A DNA stretch of 64,000 nt, taken from positions 806,001-870,000 of the forward strand of contig JAFEFN010000013.1 of the NCBI GenBank assembly GCA_018240525.1, in the 5' to 3' direction. Shown here in pieces: positions 7,412 to 16,385 of this stretch. The stretch comes from Pseudomonadota bacterium. GTDB lineage: Bacteria; Pseudomonadota; Gammaproteobacteria; Steroidobacterales; Steroidobacteraceae. The stretch's first letter is position 1, and every line of letters begins with the position of its first letter. The translations under genes and the position numbers were made by a program. The notes beneath the pieces were generated by a model that had not been told where the DNA came from, made no database searches, and worked only from the letters and a program-made list of their open reading frames with translations.

Positions 7412-9550
7412 ATGCAAGCTGAAGCGACTCTGCGGCGAAGCCTCTGCGCCACCATCGCCGCCCTGTTCGTCACTTGCGCTTCGCAGCCGATCCGGGCCGA
7501 CGTGGACAATGCAGTGCTCAGTAACGAAGCGGACGGCACCGATTGGCCTGCCTACGGCCGCACGTTCAGCGAACAGCGCTTCAGCCCCCTCGATCAGATC
7601 AATCGCCAGAACGTGGCGAAGCTGGGACTCGCCTGGACCATGGAGCTACCCGAGTGGAATGTGTCCAGCGCGCCGGTGGAAGCGGACGGCGTCATCTACA
7701 TCGCCGTGGGCTTCAGTGTGATCTACGCGGTGGACGCCGCCAGCGGCAAGCTCCTCTGGAGCTACGACCCGAAGATCGAGCCTTCGAAGATGCGCTACGC
7801 ATGGGGAATCCGCGGGCTGGCCTTCTGGAAGGGCAAGGTCATCGCAGGAGTCCAGGACGGCCGGCTGTTCGCGCTGGATGCCAAGGACGGGAGGCTGCTC
7901 TGGGAGACACTGACCACCGAGCCGGGCGACAACCGCTACATCACCGGCGCACCGCGCGTGTTCAACGGCAAGGTCATCATCGGCCAGGGGGGCGCAGACT
8001 TCGGGCACGTGCGCGGCTACGTCAGCACCTATGACATCGACACGGGCAAGCTGCTGTGGCGCTGGTACATCGTGCCCGGAGACCCGTCCAAGGGCTTCGA
8101 GAACAAGGCCATGGAGATGGCCGCCAAGACCTGGACTGGTGACTGGTGGAAGTTCGGCGGCGGCGGGACGGCCTGGAATGCCATGACCTACGATCCGGAG
8201 CTAAACCGCGTCTACATCGGCACCGGCAACGGCGGCCCCTGGAACAGGAAACTGCGCAGCCCGGGCGGCGGCGACAATCTCTTCCTGTGCTCGGTGGTGG
8301 CCCTGGACGCCGATACCGGCGAGTACGTCTGGCACTACCAGACCGCCCCGGGGGAGAGCTGGGATTTCAACTCGACGATGGACATCGTGATGGCGACGAT
8401 CCCCGTCGACGGCAAGCCGCGCAAAGTGCTGCTGCATGCTCCGAAGAACGGGTTTTTCTATGTCCTCGATCGCCAGACCGGAAAGCTGATCTCGGCGGAG
8501 AAGCTCGGCAAGGTCACGTGGGCCAAGGGCATCGACATGGCCACCGGGCGCCCGATCGAGAATCGCGGTGTGCGGTACGAGGACGGCGAGGCGCTGATGT
8601 GGCCGGGCTCTGGCGGCGTGCACAACTGGCAGCCGATGTCCTTCAGCCCGGACACCGGCCTCACCTATGTGCCGGTGCATGAACTGCCCGGTTACTACAA
8701 CGACAAGGGCTTCGACCCGAAGACCTACGACATGGATCGCGACGGGCCCATGGGCCTGAACGCCTTCAACGCCGACATCCCCAAGAGTGCCGGCAGCAGC
8801 TCGCTGCTCGCCTGGAACCCGGCGACGCAGAAAAAGGCGTGGGAGTTCCCGCTGGCCGGCGCAACCAACGGCGGCGTGATGAGTACCCACGGCGGCCTGG
8901 TGTTCCAGGGACAGGCGGACGGCAAGTTCGTGGCGCGCGATGACCGCACCGGAACGGTGCTCTGGAGCAGTTTCATGGGGGTCGGCACCCAGGCCCCGCC
9001 GATCACCTACATGGTCGGCGGCAAGCAGTACGTCAGCATCCTCGCGGGCTGGGCGGGCGGGCACATGCTGCTCGGGTCCCTGAGCGCCCAGCACGGCTGG
9101 GTCGGGCGTGAACACCCGCGACGCCTGCTGACCTACGTGCTCGATGGCAACGCTGCGCTGCCCCCCTCCCCCCCACCCTCCCTGCCGGTCGTGGTCGACG
9201 ATCCGTCCTTCAAGGTGGATCCGGCGCTGGCCGCGAAGGGCTCGGCGCTGTATCAGAAATGCCTGATCTGCCACGGCGCCGGTGCGGTCGCCGGTGGCTA
9301 TGCACCGGATCTGCGCGCTTCCGGCGTGCCGCTGAGCGCGGACGCGTTTGCGGGCGTTCTGGCCGGCGGCCTGATGAGCCGCGGGATGCCGCCCTTCCCT
9401 GAACTGACCGCGCAGGACCAGCTGGAACTGCGGAATTACATTCGCCAGCAGGCCCGCTACAAGCCGAGCTTCATGGAGCAGGTCAGTGCCGCCTGGCACT
9501 TCTTCGTTCTGATGATCAAGATGAAGCTCAAGGCATGGGGCTGGCTCTAG
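7412..9550 (+). CDS. PQQ-dependent dehydrogenase with C-terminal cytochrome c
   Basis: 712 residues from the ATG at 7412, preceded by GGAAGGA at a good distance; a 33-codon extension upstream is rejected because it would bury the signal peptide. Residues 1-30 are a Sec signal peptide (cleavage likely at IRA-DVD). Residues 35-600 form the eight-bladed quinoprotein propeller with repeated ALDA-TG-LLW motifs. GGGDNLFL carries the presumed catalytic Asp; there is no second Asp two residues on, so it lacks the lanthanide signature. The vicinal Cys-Cys ring usual in quinoprotein alcohol dehydrogenases is absent (MRYAWGIRG at that position), and the metal-ligand Glu region reads GADFGHVRG, with Asp. 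Residues 615-690 are a monohaem cytochrome c domain (CLICH, later Met ligand region). Probably a periplasmic alcohol oxidation enzyme passing electrons to its own haem; substrate unknown. Confidence 0.9.
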   Translation: MQAEATLRRSLCATIAALFVTCASQPIRADVDNAVLSNEADGTDWPAYGRTFSEQRFSPLDQINRQNVAKLGLAWTMELPEWNVSSAPVEADGVIYIAVGFSVIYAVDAASGKLLWSYDPKIEPSKMRYAWGIRGLAFWKGKVIAGVQDGRLFALDAKDGRLLWETLTTEPGDNRYITGAPRVFNGKVIIGQGGADFGHVRGYVSTYDIDTGKLLWRWYIVPGDPSKGFENKAMEMAAKTWTGDWWKFGGGGTAWNAMTYDPELNRVYIGTGNGGPWNRKLRSPGGGDNLFLCSVVALDADTGEYVWHYQTAPGESWDFNSTMDIVMATIPVDGKPRKVLLHAPKNGFFYVLDRQTGKLISAEKLGKVTWAKGIDMATGRPIENRGVRYEDGEALMWPGSGGVHNWQPMSFSPDTGLTYVPVHELPGYYNDKGFDPKTYDMDRDGPMGLNAFNADIPKSAGSSSLLAWNPATQKKAWEFPLAGATNGGVMSTHGGLVFQGQADGKFVARDDRTGTVLWSSFMGVGTQAPPITYMVGGKQYVSILAGWAGGHMLLGSLSAQHGWVGREHPRRLLTYVLDGNAALPPSPPPSLPVVVDDPSFKVDPALAAKGSALYQKCLICHGAGAVAGGYAPDLRASGVPLSADAFAGVLAGGLMSRGMPPFPELTAQDQLELRNYIRQQARYKPSFMEQVSAAWHFFVLMIKMKLKAWGWL

Positions 9551-9566
9551 CCGCAGGCACCGCGAC

Positions 9567-9776
9567 TCAATAGTGCGGCGGGCGCTCCTCTTCCGGTGAG
9601 CGCTCCTCGCCACCCTGGGCGCCAGAGGCCGCCATGCGTTCAGCCAGCTCCCGCAGCCGGTTGCTCAGCACCCGGATCTCCTGCTGCTGGCGGAAGACCA
9701 CATCGCTCAGCTCGGTGTTCGCACGCTCCAGGAATGCCAGCTTCAGGTGGATCTGCTCGAGTGCTTCGTCGTTCAT
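9567..9776 (-). CDS. slyX: SlyX family protein
   Basis: 69 residues. The heptad-patterned N-terminal half (LEQIHLKLAFLERANTELSD, then VVFRQQQEIRVLSNRLREL) is a coiled coil, and the protein ends in the SlyX signature PPHY after an acidic linker. SlyX is a small conserved gammaproteobacterial and betaproteobacterial protein of unknown biochemical function. It is convergent with the PQQ dehydrogenase, 16 bases away. Confidence 0.9.
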   Translation of the reverse strand: MNDEALEQIHLKLAFLERANTELSDVVFRQQQEIRVLSNRLRELAERMAASGAQGGEERSPEEERPPHY

Positions 9777-10257
9777 CGTTTTCCGGACTCGCCTGGGTCT
9801 TCGCTAGGGTACAACACGCTAGAAGACGCGGCTCAGTACACTTCGGGGACCAGCCGAAGGACCTGAGGTGCTGCTCCTCATCGGTGATCGAGAACCAGTG
9901 TCCTCGATCTCCGTTGCCCGCTCTTCGTCATCGCCGTCGGCGAGCGCAGCAGTGATACGACGGATGATCTCTTCGTGATCGAGAGAGGACAGCTCGACCA
10001 TGCGGAGCGCATCCTGTGTGTCAATCGCTCGATCCTCCTCCGGCTGTGTGACGAATCCGTCGCGGCGGGCGGAGCGCCCTCCTTATATATGGCGCGTCGC
10101 CAGGGCGGACGTCACCGGCCCGGGCATGGCGAGAGGTTGTTCCTAGTGTCAAGCTTGCGACGCAGCTGAAGGCCGGCTGGACAGGGCGATGGGCGTCGAG
10201 CCTAAACTGCGCCGGACGGGCCGCCTGGCGGACCTCAGAGAATAAGGAGAACGTCGC
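9777..10257. other. 481-base intergenic region, no convincing gene
   Basis: Separates slyX (leftward) from the secreted protein at 10258 (rightward), so it should hold both promoters. A 60-codon leftward frame (9819-10001) begins plausibly (MVELSSLDHEEIIRRI) but decays into Ser/Arg/Pro-rich sequence and is not accepted. A short GC hairpin, GGGCG/CGCCC, is followed by the AT-rich TTATATAT near 10083-10090; the latter could be a promoter element. An AATAAGGAGA ribosome-binding site precedes 10258. Confidence 0.4.
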
Positions 10258-11484
10258 ATGTACTCGGATTTGACTCATCGGCTTCCGTGCGCCCTCGCCT
10301 GGGCCATCGCAGCCGTTGTCCTCGCCAGCGGATCCGCTCGCGCCGACGTAACCGTGCAGGAACAAAGTACATTCGACCTGAGCCTGGTGAAGGCACGCGG
10401 TACCAGTACGGAATACACTACCAGCGACAAGCAGCGCCGCGACAGCAACCTGCACTGCGAGGGCATGATGTCGCTGCTGTGCGGCAACCTGGGTGCCAGC
10501 GAGATCACGCGCCTGGACAAGGATCTGGTCTGGACCCTGGTTTCCAAGAAAAAGGAGTACACCGAAGCGCACTTCCCCACGCCGGCCGAACGCCAGGCGA
10601 TGGAAGACAAGATGAAGGCGGCGCTGGAGAAGATGAAGCAGTGCCCGGCGCACCAGGCATCCGACGCGCCGGACCCCTCCAAGTGCCAGATGTCGCCCCC
10701 GAAGATCGATGCGCGGCAGACCGACAAGCACGCGACCATCGCCGGCCACGATACACAGATGAGCGAACTCACGCTGTCCGAGAGCTGCCACGACGCCAGC
10801 ACGAACGACACGTGCGAGTTCAGGATCATCCTGGAATCCTGGCTGACGCAGGACGAGATCGCGGGAATCGCCGATCGCAAGGCTTTCATGCAGGCCCACA
10901 TGCAGAAGCTCGGCCTGACCGACCCGGATTCTTCCACCCAGAAGATGCTGCAACAGTTCCTGGCCCCATACCAGGACAGCCTGAAGACACTTAAAGCGAA
11001 GGCATCGGACTTCAAGGGCTATCCACTTAAGACCTCCATCCGAATCCTTTTCGGCGGCGAGCAGTGCGCCAAGGCCAAGAATGCCGGTTCAGCCGCCGGC
11101 ACCGGGACGGTGTCCGACGCAAGTGCTGCGGCGGGGCAGGCGGCGGCGACTTCTTCGGCGGCGGCTGCGGGAGCTGCTGCCACCCAGGCTGCGTCGGGCG
11201 CCGCGGGCAACAGTGTTGCCGGTAGCATATTCGGCTCGGCGGCAGGCGCCTTCACCAACAAGCTGGCGAGCGGTCTTTTCTCCAAGAAGAGTTCCACCGC
11301 AGCGCCGGCAGCACCCCCAGCGGAGGTGCCGGCCAACATGGTTCAATTCGCCAGCATCACTCTGGAGACAACCGCGATCACTTCCGGTCCGGTCGCCGCC
11401 GATCAATTCGAGGTCCCGGCGGGCTACAAGCTCGTGACGCCGAAGAAGGCCGAAGAAAAGGAATTCAACTGCCCCACCGGCTGA
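10258..11484 (+). CDS. Secreted protein of unknown function with glycine-zipper-like segment
   Basis: 408 residues; the ATG is preceded by AAGGAGAACGTCGC, an excellent SD. Residues 1-30 are a Sec signal peptide ending ARA-DVTV. The mature part (31-270) is polar and rich in Lys/Asp, with several Cys (LHCEGMMSLLCGN, KQCPAH, SKCQM, ESCHD, DTCEF), consistent with disulfides in the periplasm. About 275-350 is low-complexity Ala/Gly/Ser with a glycine-zipper pattern (SVAGSIFGSAAGAF), possibly membrane-associating, followed by a globular-looking end. I do not recognise the family; parts of the N-terminal half recall DUF4412-type proteins but this is weak. It stands alone, convergent with the ABC exporter 18 bases downstream. 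Confidence 0.75.
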   Translation: MYSDLTHRLPCALAWAIAAVVLASGSARADVTVQEQSTFDLSLVKARGTSTEYTTSDKQRRDSNLHCEGMMSLLCGNLGASEITRLDKDLVWTLVSKKKEYTEAHFPTPAERQAMEDKMKAALEKMKQCPAHQASDAPDPSKCQMSPPKIDARQTDKHATIAGHDTQMSELTLSESCHDASTNDTCEFRIILESWLTQDEIAGIADRKAFMQAHMQKLGLTDPDSSTQKMLQQFLAPYQDSLKTLKAKASDFKGYPLKTSIRILFGGEQCAKAKNAGSAAGTGTVSDASAAAGQAAATSSAAAAGAAATQAASGAAGNSVAGSIFGSAAGAFTNKLASGLFSKKSSTAAPAAPPAEVPANMVQFASITLETTAITSGPVAADQFEVPAGYKLVTPKKAEEKEFNCPTG

Positions 11485-11502
11485 GCTGCGGGCTTGCGCC
11501 TC

Positions 11503-13359
11503 TCACATCGCCTGGCGTACCTCGAGAGCGTCCGCGTCCTCGCCGAGGAATCCGCCACTCTGGTGAGCCCACAGCCTGGCGTATAACCCCTGCGCGGCGA
11601 GCAGAGACTGATGCGTGCCTTGCTCGACGATCGCACCGGCATCGAGCACGACCAGGCGGTCCATGGCCGCGATCGTGGACAGCCGGTGCGCGATGGCCAC
11701 CACGGTCTTGCCCCGCATCAGCGCCGCGAGTGTCTCCTGGATCGCCGCCTCGACTTCCGAATCCAGGGCACTGGTGGCCTCGTCCAGCAGCAGTATCGGG
11801 GCATCCTTGAGCATGACGCGTGCGAGCGCCACGCGCTGCCGCTGGCCGCCAGAAAGCTTCACGCCTCGCTCGCCGACCATCGCGTCGTAGCCGCGGTTAC
11901 CACGCGAGTCGCTCAGTAACTCGATGAACTCGGCGGCTCGCGCGCGCTCGGCCGCCGAACGCATGTCGGCATCCGTGGCCTGCGGGCGGCCGTAGAGGAT
12001 GTTGTCGCGCACGGTGCGATGCAGGAGCGATGTGTCTTGCGTCACCATGCCGATCTGCTCCCGCACGCTCTCCTGCGTGGCCAGCGCAATGTCCTGCCCG
12101 TCGATCAGGATGCGGCCCGATTCGACCGCGTAGAAGCGCAGCAACAGATTGACCAGCGTGGACTTGCCGGCTCCCGAACGGCCGACCAACCCAATCTTCT
12201 CTCCCGGACGAATGGTGAGCGAGAGGTCGTTGATCACGCGGGTCCCGGCGCCGTAGTGGAAGCCGACATGCTCGAAGCGGATCTCGCCGCGTGTCACGCG
12301 CAACGGCACCGCGTTCGGAGCATCGACGACGCTGATCGGCCGGGTCACGGTGCTGATGCCATCCTGCACGGTGCCGATGTTCTCGAACAGGCCAGCCAGT
12401 TCCCACATGATCCAATGGGAGATGCCGTTCAGGCGCAATGCCATCGCCGAGGCCGCGGCCACGGCGCCAAGACCTACGCTGCCACGCAGCCACAGGCCGA
12501 TGGCAATCGCCGCCGTAGCGCCGATCAGGAGTATGTTGAGGCAGTGGTTCAGGATCTCGAAGGCGCTGACGTAGCGTGTCTGGCGGCGCGCGGTCACCAG
12601 AAAGTCATCCATCGCCGACCGCGCGTAGCTCGCCTCGCGACTGGCATGCGCGAACAGCTTGATCGTGGAGATATTGGTATAGGCGTCCGTGATGCGCCCG
12701 GTCATCAGGGAGCGCGCATCCGCCTGTGCGGCGGCGACCCGGCCGAGGCGCGGCACGAAGAAGACGAGCGCCACGCCGTAAGCGAGTAACCAGCCGACGA
12801 ACGGCACCAGCAGCCACAGGTCGAAGCCCGCCACGACCGCGACCACGGTCAGCAGGTACACCACCACGTACACGAGGATGTCCGCGATCGTGACCCACGT
12901 GTCGCGTACGGCCAATGCCGTCTGCATCAGCTTCGCCGCGATACGTCCGGCGAACTCATCGTGAAAGAAAGCCATGCTCTGGTTGAGCATCTGGCGATGA
13001 AAGATCCAGCGCAGCCGCATCGGAAAGACCGGCTGAATCGACTGGTACTTGATCCAGGCTGCCAGGGCAATGAGCAGCGGACTGGCCAGCAGGATTGCCC
13101 CGAGGATCGACAGATGAGTGCGCTGATCGCTGAGGAAGTGCTGCGGGGCCGACTGGCCCATCCAGTCAATGAGCTTGCCCAGCATCGAGAAGAGGAGTGC
13201 CTCGAATGCGCCGATCATGCCGGTGAGTATCGTCATGGCCAGGATGTGACCCCGCAGACCCTCGCCGGCCTGCCAGAGAAAGCGCAGCAACCGACGCGAG
13301 AAGGCGGGAGGGATGACGGCCGGATAGGGATCAATCCGATTCTCGAACCAGCTCAGCAC
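11503..13359 (-). CDS. ABC exporter, fused permease-ATPase (MsbA/multidrug type)
   Basis: 618 residues from a GTG (product start VLSWFENRIDPYP), preceded by GGAG seven bases upstream; an ORF extension above it is Arg-rich and unlikely. The N-terminal half carries about six membrane helices of the ABC_membrane type. The ATPase half has Walker A GRSGAGKSTL, signature SGGQRQRVALAR, Walker B ILLLDEATSALD and the H-loop AIAHRLST. As a half-size exporter it would work as a homodimer, flipping lipids or drugs outward across the inner membrane. The long N-terminal lead before the first helix and the FHDEFAGRIAAK segment are typical of the lipid A/multidrug exporter group. Divergent from TIR copy 4 with a 168-base shared upstream region. 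Confidence 0.9.
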   Translation of the reverse strand: MLSWFENRIDPYPAVIPPAFSRRLLRFLWQAGEGLRGHILAMTILTGMIGAFEALLFSMLGKLIDWMGQSAPQHFLSDQRTHLSILGAILLASPLLIALAAWIKYQSIQPVFPMRLRWIFHRQMLNQSMAFFHDEFAGRIAAKLMQTALAVRDTWVTIADILVYVVVYLLTVVAVVAGFDLWLLVPFVGWLLAYGVALVFFVPRLGRVAAAQADARSLMTGRITDAYTNISTIKLFAHASREASYARSAMDDFLVTARRQTRYVSAFEILNHCLNILLIGATAAIAIGLWLRGSVGLGAVAAASAMALRLNGISHWIMWELAGLFENIGTVQDGISTVTRPISVVDAPNAVPLRVTRGEIRFEHVGFHYGAGTRVINDLSLTIRPGEKIGLVGRSGAGKSTLVNLLLRFYAVESGRILIDGQDIALATQESVREQIGMVTQDTSLLHRTVRDNILYGRPQATDADMRSAAERARAAEFIELLSDSRGNRGYDAMVGERGVKLSGGQRQRVALARVMLKDAPILLLDEATSALDSEVEAAIQETLAALMRGKTVVAIAHRLSTIAAMDRLVVLDAGAIVEQGTHQSLLAAQGLYARLWAHQSGGFLGEDADALEVRQAM

Positions 13360-13527
13360 GCACGCGCTCCACTTCACCTGCGAGAGCGATGATAGCGCGC
13401 CGGGGGCGCGGCGGCCGCCCCGCCGCCTCGATGACGACATATGCCCGCACCTGCGGGCTGGACACCGCCGGCGAGACGACCGTGGTAATCTCGGCCCCAC
13501 AAGTACAGCACCCTGCCACTAGCCGCC

Positions 13528-15309
13528 GTGACGCAATCATCGCCTGAGGTTTTCGTAAGCTATTCACGAGAGGACTCCGCCCGTGTGCTCGATCTGGCGG
13601 GAAAGCTGCGCTCAGCGGGGGTGTCTCTGTGGATCGACCAGGGTGGTATCGACGGCGCCTCGCTCTGGAGCGAGCAGATCGTCACGGCACTCGAGCGCTC
13701 CAAGGTTCTGTTACTGATCGTCACTGAGGCTGCGGTGCATTCGCACAATGTCGCCAAGGAAGTGATGCTGGTCAGCGAGCGCAACGGGAACATCCTGCCG
13801 GTGCACCTCGAGCCGACGGTGATTCCGCCCTCCCTCAAGTATCCCCTCGCCGGCATCCAACACATCGAACACTTCGGAGACGCGGACGCCGCCCTGAAGG
13901 CAATTCTGCGCTCGCTGATGCGCATCGGGATCACGTTGGACACGGCACCGGCCGCCCCAGTCGCAACCCAGCGCGAGGCAGTCCAGAGTACCGAGCTCGC
14001 ACACGGTGGCACCCGTGGCGCGCTCGCCGTCATGCCATTCGACAACATCAATTCCGATCCGGAAACGGACTACTTCAGCGATGGCCTGACCGAAGAGCTG
14101 ACGACGCGGCTGTCACTCGTCAGCGAAATCGAACTGGTCTCCCGCTGGGCCTCCAAGCAGCTGAAAGAGCGCAAGCACGACACCCGCGCCATCAGCACGG
14201 AGCTTGGGGCACGCTACATCGTCGGTGGCAGCGTGCGGCGTTTCCAGGACTCATTCCGCATCAACGTCCAGCTGGTAGATGTCACGACTAACCGCCAGAT
14301 CTGGGCGAATACCTACAAGGGCAAGCTCGACGATATCTTCGACATTCAGGAGCAGGTCGCACAGCAGATCGTCGAAGCGCTCAAGCTGAAGCTCTCCTTC
14401 TCGGAGAAGGTGTCACTGACGAAACGGCAGACCATCGATGCGCATGCCTATGACCTGTACCTAAAGGGGCAGGACTATCTTTACCGGTTGACCAAGCGAA
14501 GCGTTGAGTACGCTATCCAGCTGTTTGAGAAGGCGGTGGAACTCGATGCGCGCTACGCGGCGGCATATGCGGCCGCCTCCATCGCTTACGGCCAGCTTTA
14601 CCAGTATTTCGCACGTGACGAGGCAAACCGCGCCCGCGCCCAGGAACTCAGCTTCAAAGCGCTGATGTACGACAACAACCTTCCGGATGCCTATACGGCG
14701 ATGGCGTTGTCCTACTTCATCTGGGGCAAGCTCGAGGAGGCGGGCGAGTCGGCCCGCAAGGCGATCGAGATGGACCCAGACGGCTTCGTCGCGCACTGGA
14801 CGCTGGGTCGTATTCACTTCACAAACGGTCAGTTCGAGCAGGCCTATTCCCTGTTCCGCCGCGTCACGGAGCTCAAACCCTCGTTCTTTTCCGGTTACGT
14901 TGACCTGGCCCAGAGCTGCGACGGTCTGGGTCGAACCGAGGAAGCGCGCGCCGCGCGCAAGGCCGTATCTGAACTGATGCCGAACTACCTGCTGCAGAAC
15001 CCGGATGATGCCCGCGCGCGCATGTACTACGCCGTCGTCCTTGCCGAGATGGGACGCAAGGACGACGCCTTGCGCGAAGGGACGAAAGCGCTGGAGGTGA
15101 GCCCCGACGATGGCATGATGCTTTACAACTGCGCATGCCTGTACGCTCGCCTCGGCGAGGCTGAGCGGGCGGTCGAGACGCTGCGCGGTGCAGTTGCCCA
15201 GGGCTACGCAGACGATGGCTGGCTAAAGCACGACCCGGATCTGGATGGCTTGCGATCGCATCCCGGGTTCATCAGCCTGATGCAAAGTCGGCAAGCGCCC
15301 CCCGGTTGA
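13528..15309 (+). CDS. Soluble TIR - FlgO/TolB-like - TPR protein (TIR copy 4)
   Basis: 593 residues from GTG. TIR domain at 5-130 (VFVSYSREDSARV, LWIDQGGIDGASLW, with Glu78 in NVAKEVMLV as the candidate NADase residue). A FlgO-like module at 165-295 (ALAVMPFDNINSDPETDYFS, VGGSVRRFQ, DIFDIQEQVAQQIVEAL) and TPRs at 300-585 ending DGWLKHDPDLDGLRSHPGF. No membrane span is seen. The FlgO-TPR part resembles copies 1 and 3; the TIR differs from both subtypes above. Base composition is somewhat less GC-rich in the TPR half than neighbouring genes. Separated from the other three TIR genes by about 6.4 kb of unrelated genes. Confidence 0.85.
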   Translation: MTQSSPEVFVSYSREDSARVLDLAGKLRSAGVSLWIDQGGIDGASLWSEQIVTALERSKVLLLIVTEAAVHSHNVAKEVMLVSERNGNILPVHLEPTVIPPSLKYPLAGIQHIEHFGDADAALKAILRSLMRIGITLDTAPAAPVATQREAVQSTELAHGGTRGALAVMPFDNINSDPETDYFSDGLTEELTTRLSLVSEIELVSRWASKQLKERKHDTRAISTELGARYIVGGSVRRFQDSFRINVQLVDVTTNRQIWANTYKGKLDDIFDIQEQVAQQIVEALKLKLSFSEKVSLTKRQTIDAHAYDLYLKGQDYLYRLTKRSVEYAIQLFEKAVELDARYAAAYAAASIAYGQLYQYFARDEANRARAQELSFKALMYDNNLPDAYTAMALSYFIWGKLEEAGESARKAIEMDPDGFVAHWTLGRIHFTNGQFEQAYSLFRRVTELKPSFFSGYVDLAQSCDGLGRTEEARAARKAVSELMPNYLLQNPDDARARMYYAVVLAEMGRKDDALREGTKALEVSPDDGMMLYNCACLYARLGEAERAVETLRGAVAQGYADDGWLKHDPDLDGLRSHPGFISLMQSRQAPPG

Positions 15310-15315
15310 GACAAG

Positions 15316-16371
15316 TCACAGCAGGATGACCGTCCTGCCCACGGTCTGGCTCGCGGCAAGCGCCTCGCAGGCCGCGGGGATCTCGGTGAAGGGCATGGTT
15401 CGGCCGACGACCGGCCGGATTTTCCTGGCCTGGATCAGCTCCACGATCTTCTGATTGATCCGCGTTCCCAGAGCATGGGATGGGAAATTCCAGCCCATGC
15501 CCTGCTTGAGCATGGCCGCCATCGCATCGCCCGCGTACGCCAGCAGCACACCGCACATTTTGAAATTTCCCAGGCACAGCTGCCTCGGCACGATGAATTT
15601 TTCGTCCGCCACCTTCTTGTTCGACGCAAAGCCCATCATCAGGAAGCGACCGTTATAGGCGATGCAGCGTATCGATTTTTCCATCAACGCCTCGCCGACA
15701 TTGTCGAACACGACGTCGACGCCCCTGCGGTCAGTCTTCTCCAGAACGGTCTGGACGATGTCCGCGGTGCGGTAGTTGATCGCGACTTCCGCGCCCAGCT
15801 CGCGGCACAGTGCGAGCTTGTCATCCGATCCGGCGGTTGCAATGACCCGAGCACCGGCGTTGACCGCCAACTGAATGGCCGCCGATCCTGAGCCGCCAGC
15901 AGCGGCGTGGATCAGCACCGTCTCCCCGGCCTTGAGCTCCGCGCGGTCGAACAAGCCGAGCCACGCCAAATGAAACGGGAACAGGATGGCCGCCGCATCA
16001 GGCAGCGGAATCGAGTCCGGAAGGTCAAAGGTCGACGTAGCCGGGCAGATGACGAATTCGGCAAAGCCACCATGTGCATGCCGTGTAATCGCCACGACGC
16101 GCCGTCCCTGCCATGCTTCCGCCCCCTCCCCGCAGGCATCCACCACGCCCATCGTCTCCATTCCCGGGCTGTATGGCAGGGTGGGCTCGGCCATCATGTT
16201 GCCGCCCCTGATCCGTTCCAGGTCATTGAGGTTCAGCGGAATGGCCTGGACGCGTACCCGGATCTCCCCTGGGAGTGGCTCCGGAACCGCCACCGTGTCC
16301 AGGCGCAAGGCGGTCCGCGGCTCGCCGTAGGCGTGGGTCCGCCAGGCTCTCATGGTCTTGGAGTCACTCAT
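15316..16371 (-). CDS. Zinc-less MDR oxidoreductase, quinone-reductase type
   Basis: 351 residues. Medium-chain dehydrogenase/reductase with an N-terminal GroES-like domain (about 10-140) and a Rossmann domain with the quinone-reductase-type nucleotide motif AAAGGSGSAAIQLA. The structural and catalytic zinc cysteines are absent, as in NADPH:quinone oxidoreductases. Probable activity is NADPH-dependent reduction of quinones or activated alkenes. It lies 14 bases after the sulfotransferase gene on the same strand, so the two are probably co-transcribed and may act on one substrate class. Its end is 6 bases from the convergent TIR copy 4. Exact substrate unknown. Confidence 0.85.
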   Translation of the reverse strand: MSDSKTMRAWRTHAYGEPRTALRLDTVAVPEPLPGEIRVRVQAIPLNLNDLERIRGGNMMAEPTLPYSPGMETMGVVDACGEGAEAWQGRRVVAITRHAHGGFAEFVICPATSTFDLPDSIPLPDAAAILFPFHLAWLGLFDRAELKAGETVLIHAAAGGSGSAAIQLAVNAGARVIATAGSDDKLALCRELGAEVAINYRTADIVQTVLEKTDRRGVDVVFDNVGEALMEKSIRCIAYNGRFLMMGFASNKKVADEKFIVPRQLCLGNFKMCGVLLAYAGDAMAAMLKQGMGWNFPSHALGTRINQKIVELIQARKIRPVVGRTMPFTEIPAACEALAASQTVGRTVILL

Positions 16372-16385
16372 GTGTCGCTACTTTG

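Noticed and set aside
9819..10001. 60-residue minus-strand frame upstream of slyX
   Set aside because: Only the first 25 residues look protein-like; the rest is Ser/Arg/Pro-rich and the SD is poor. It could be a decayed gene, but the evidence is too thin.
13359..13527. Upstream extension of the ABC exporter to 13500
   Set aside because: The extra residues are Arg-rich and precede a good GTG with an SD; the extension would also run into the upstream region of the divergent TIR gene.
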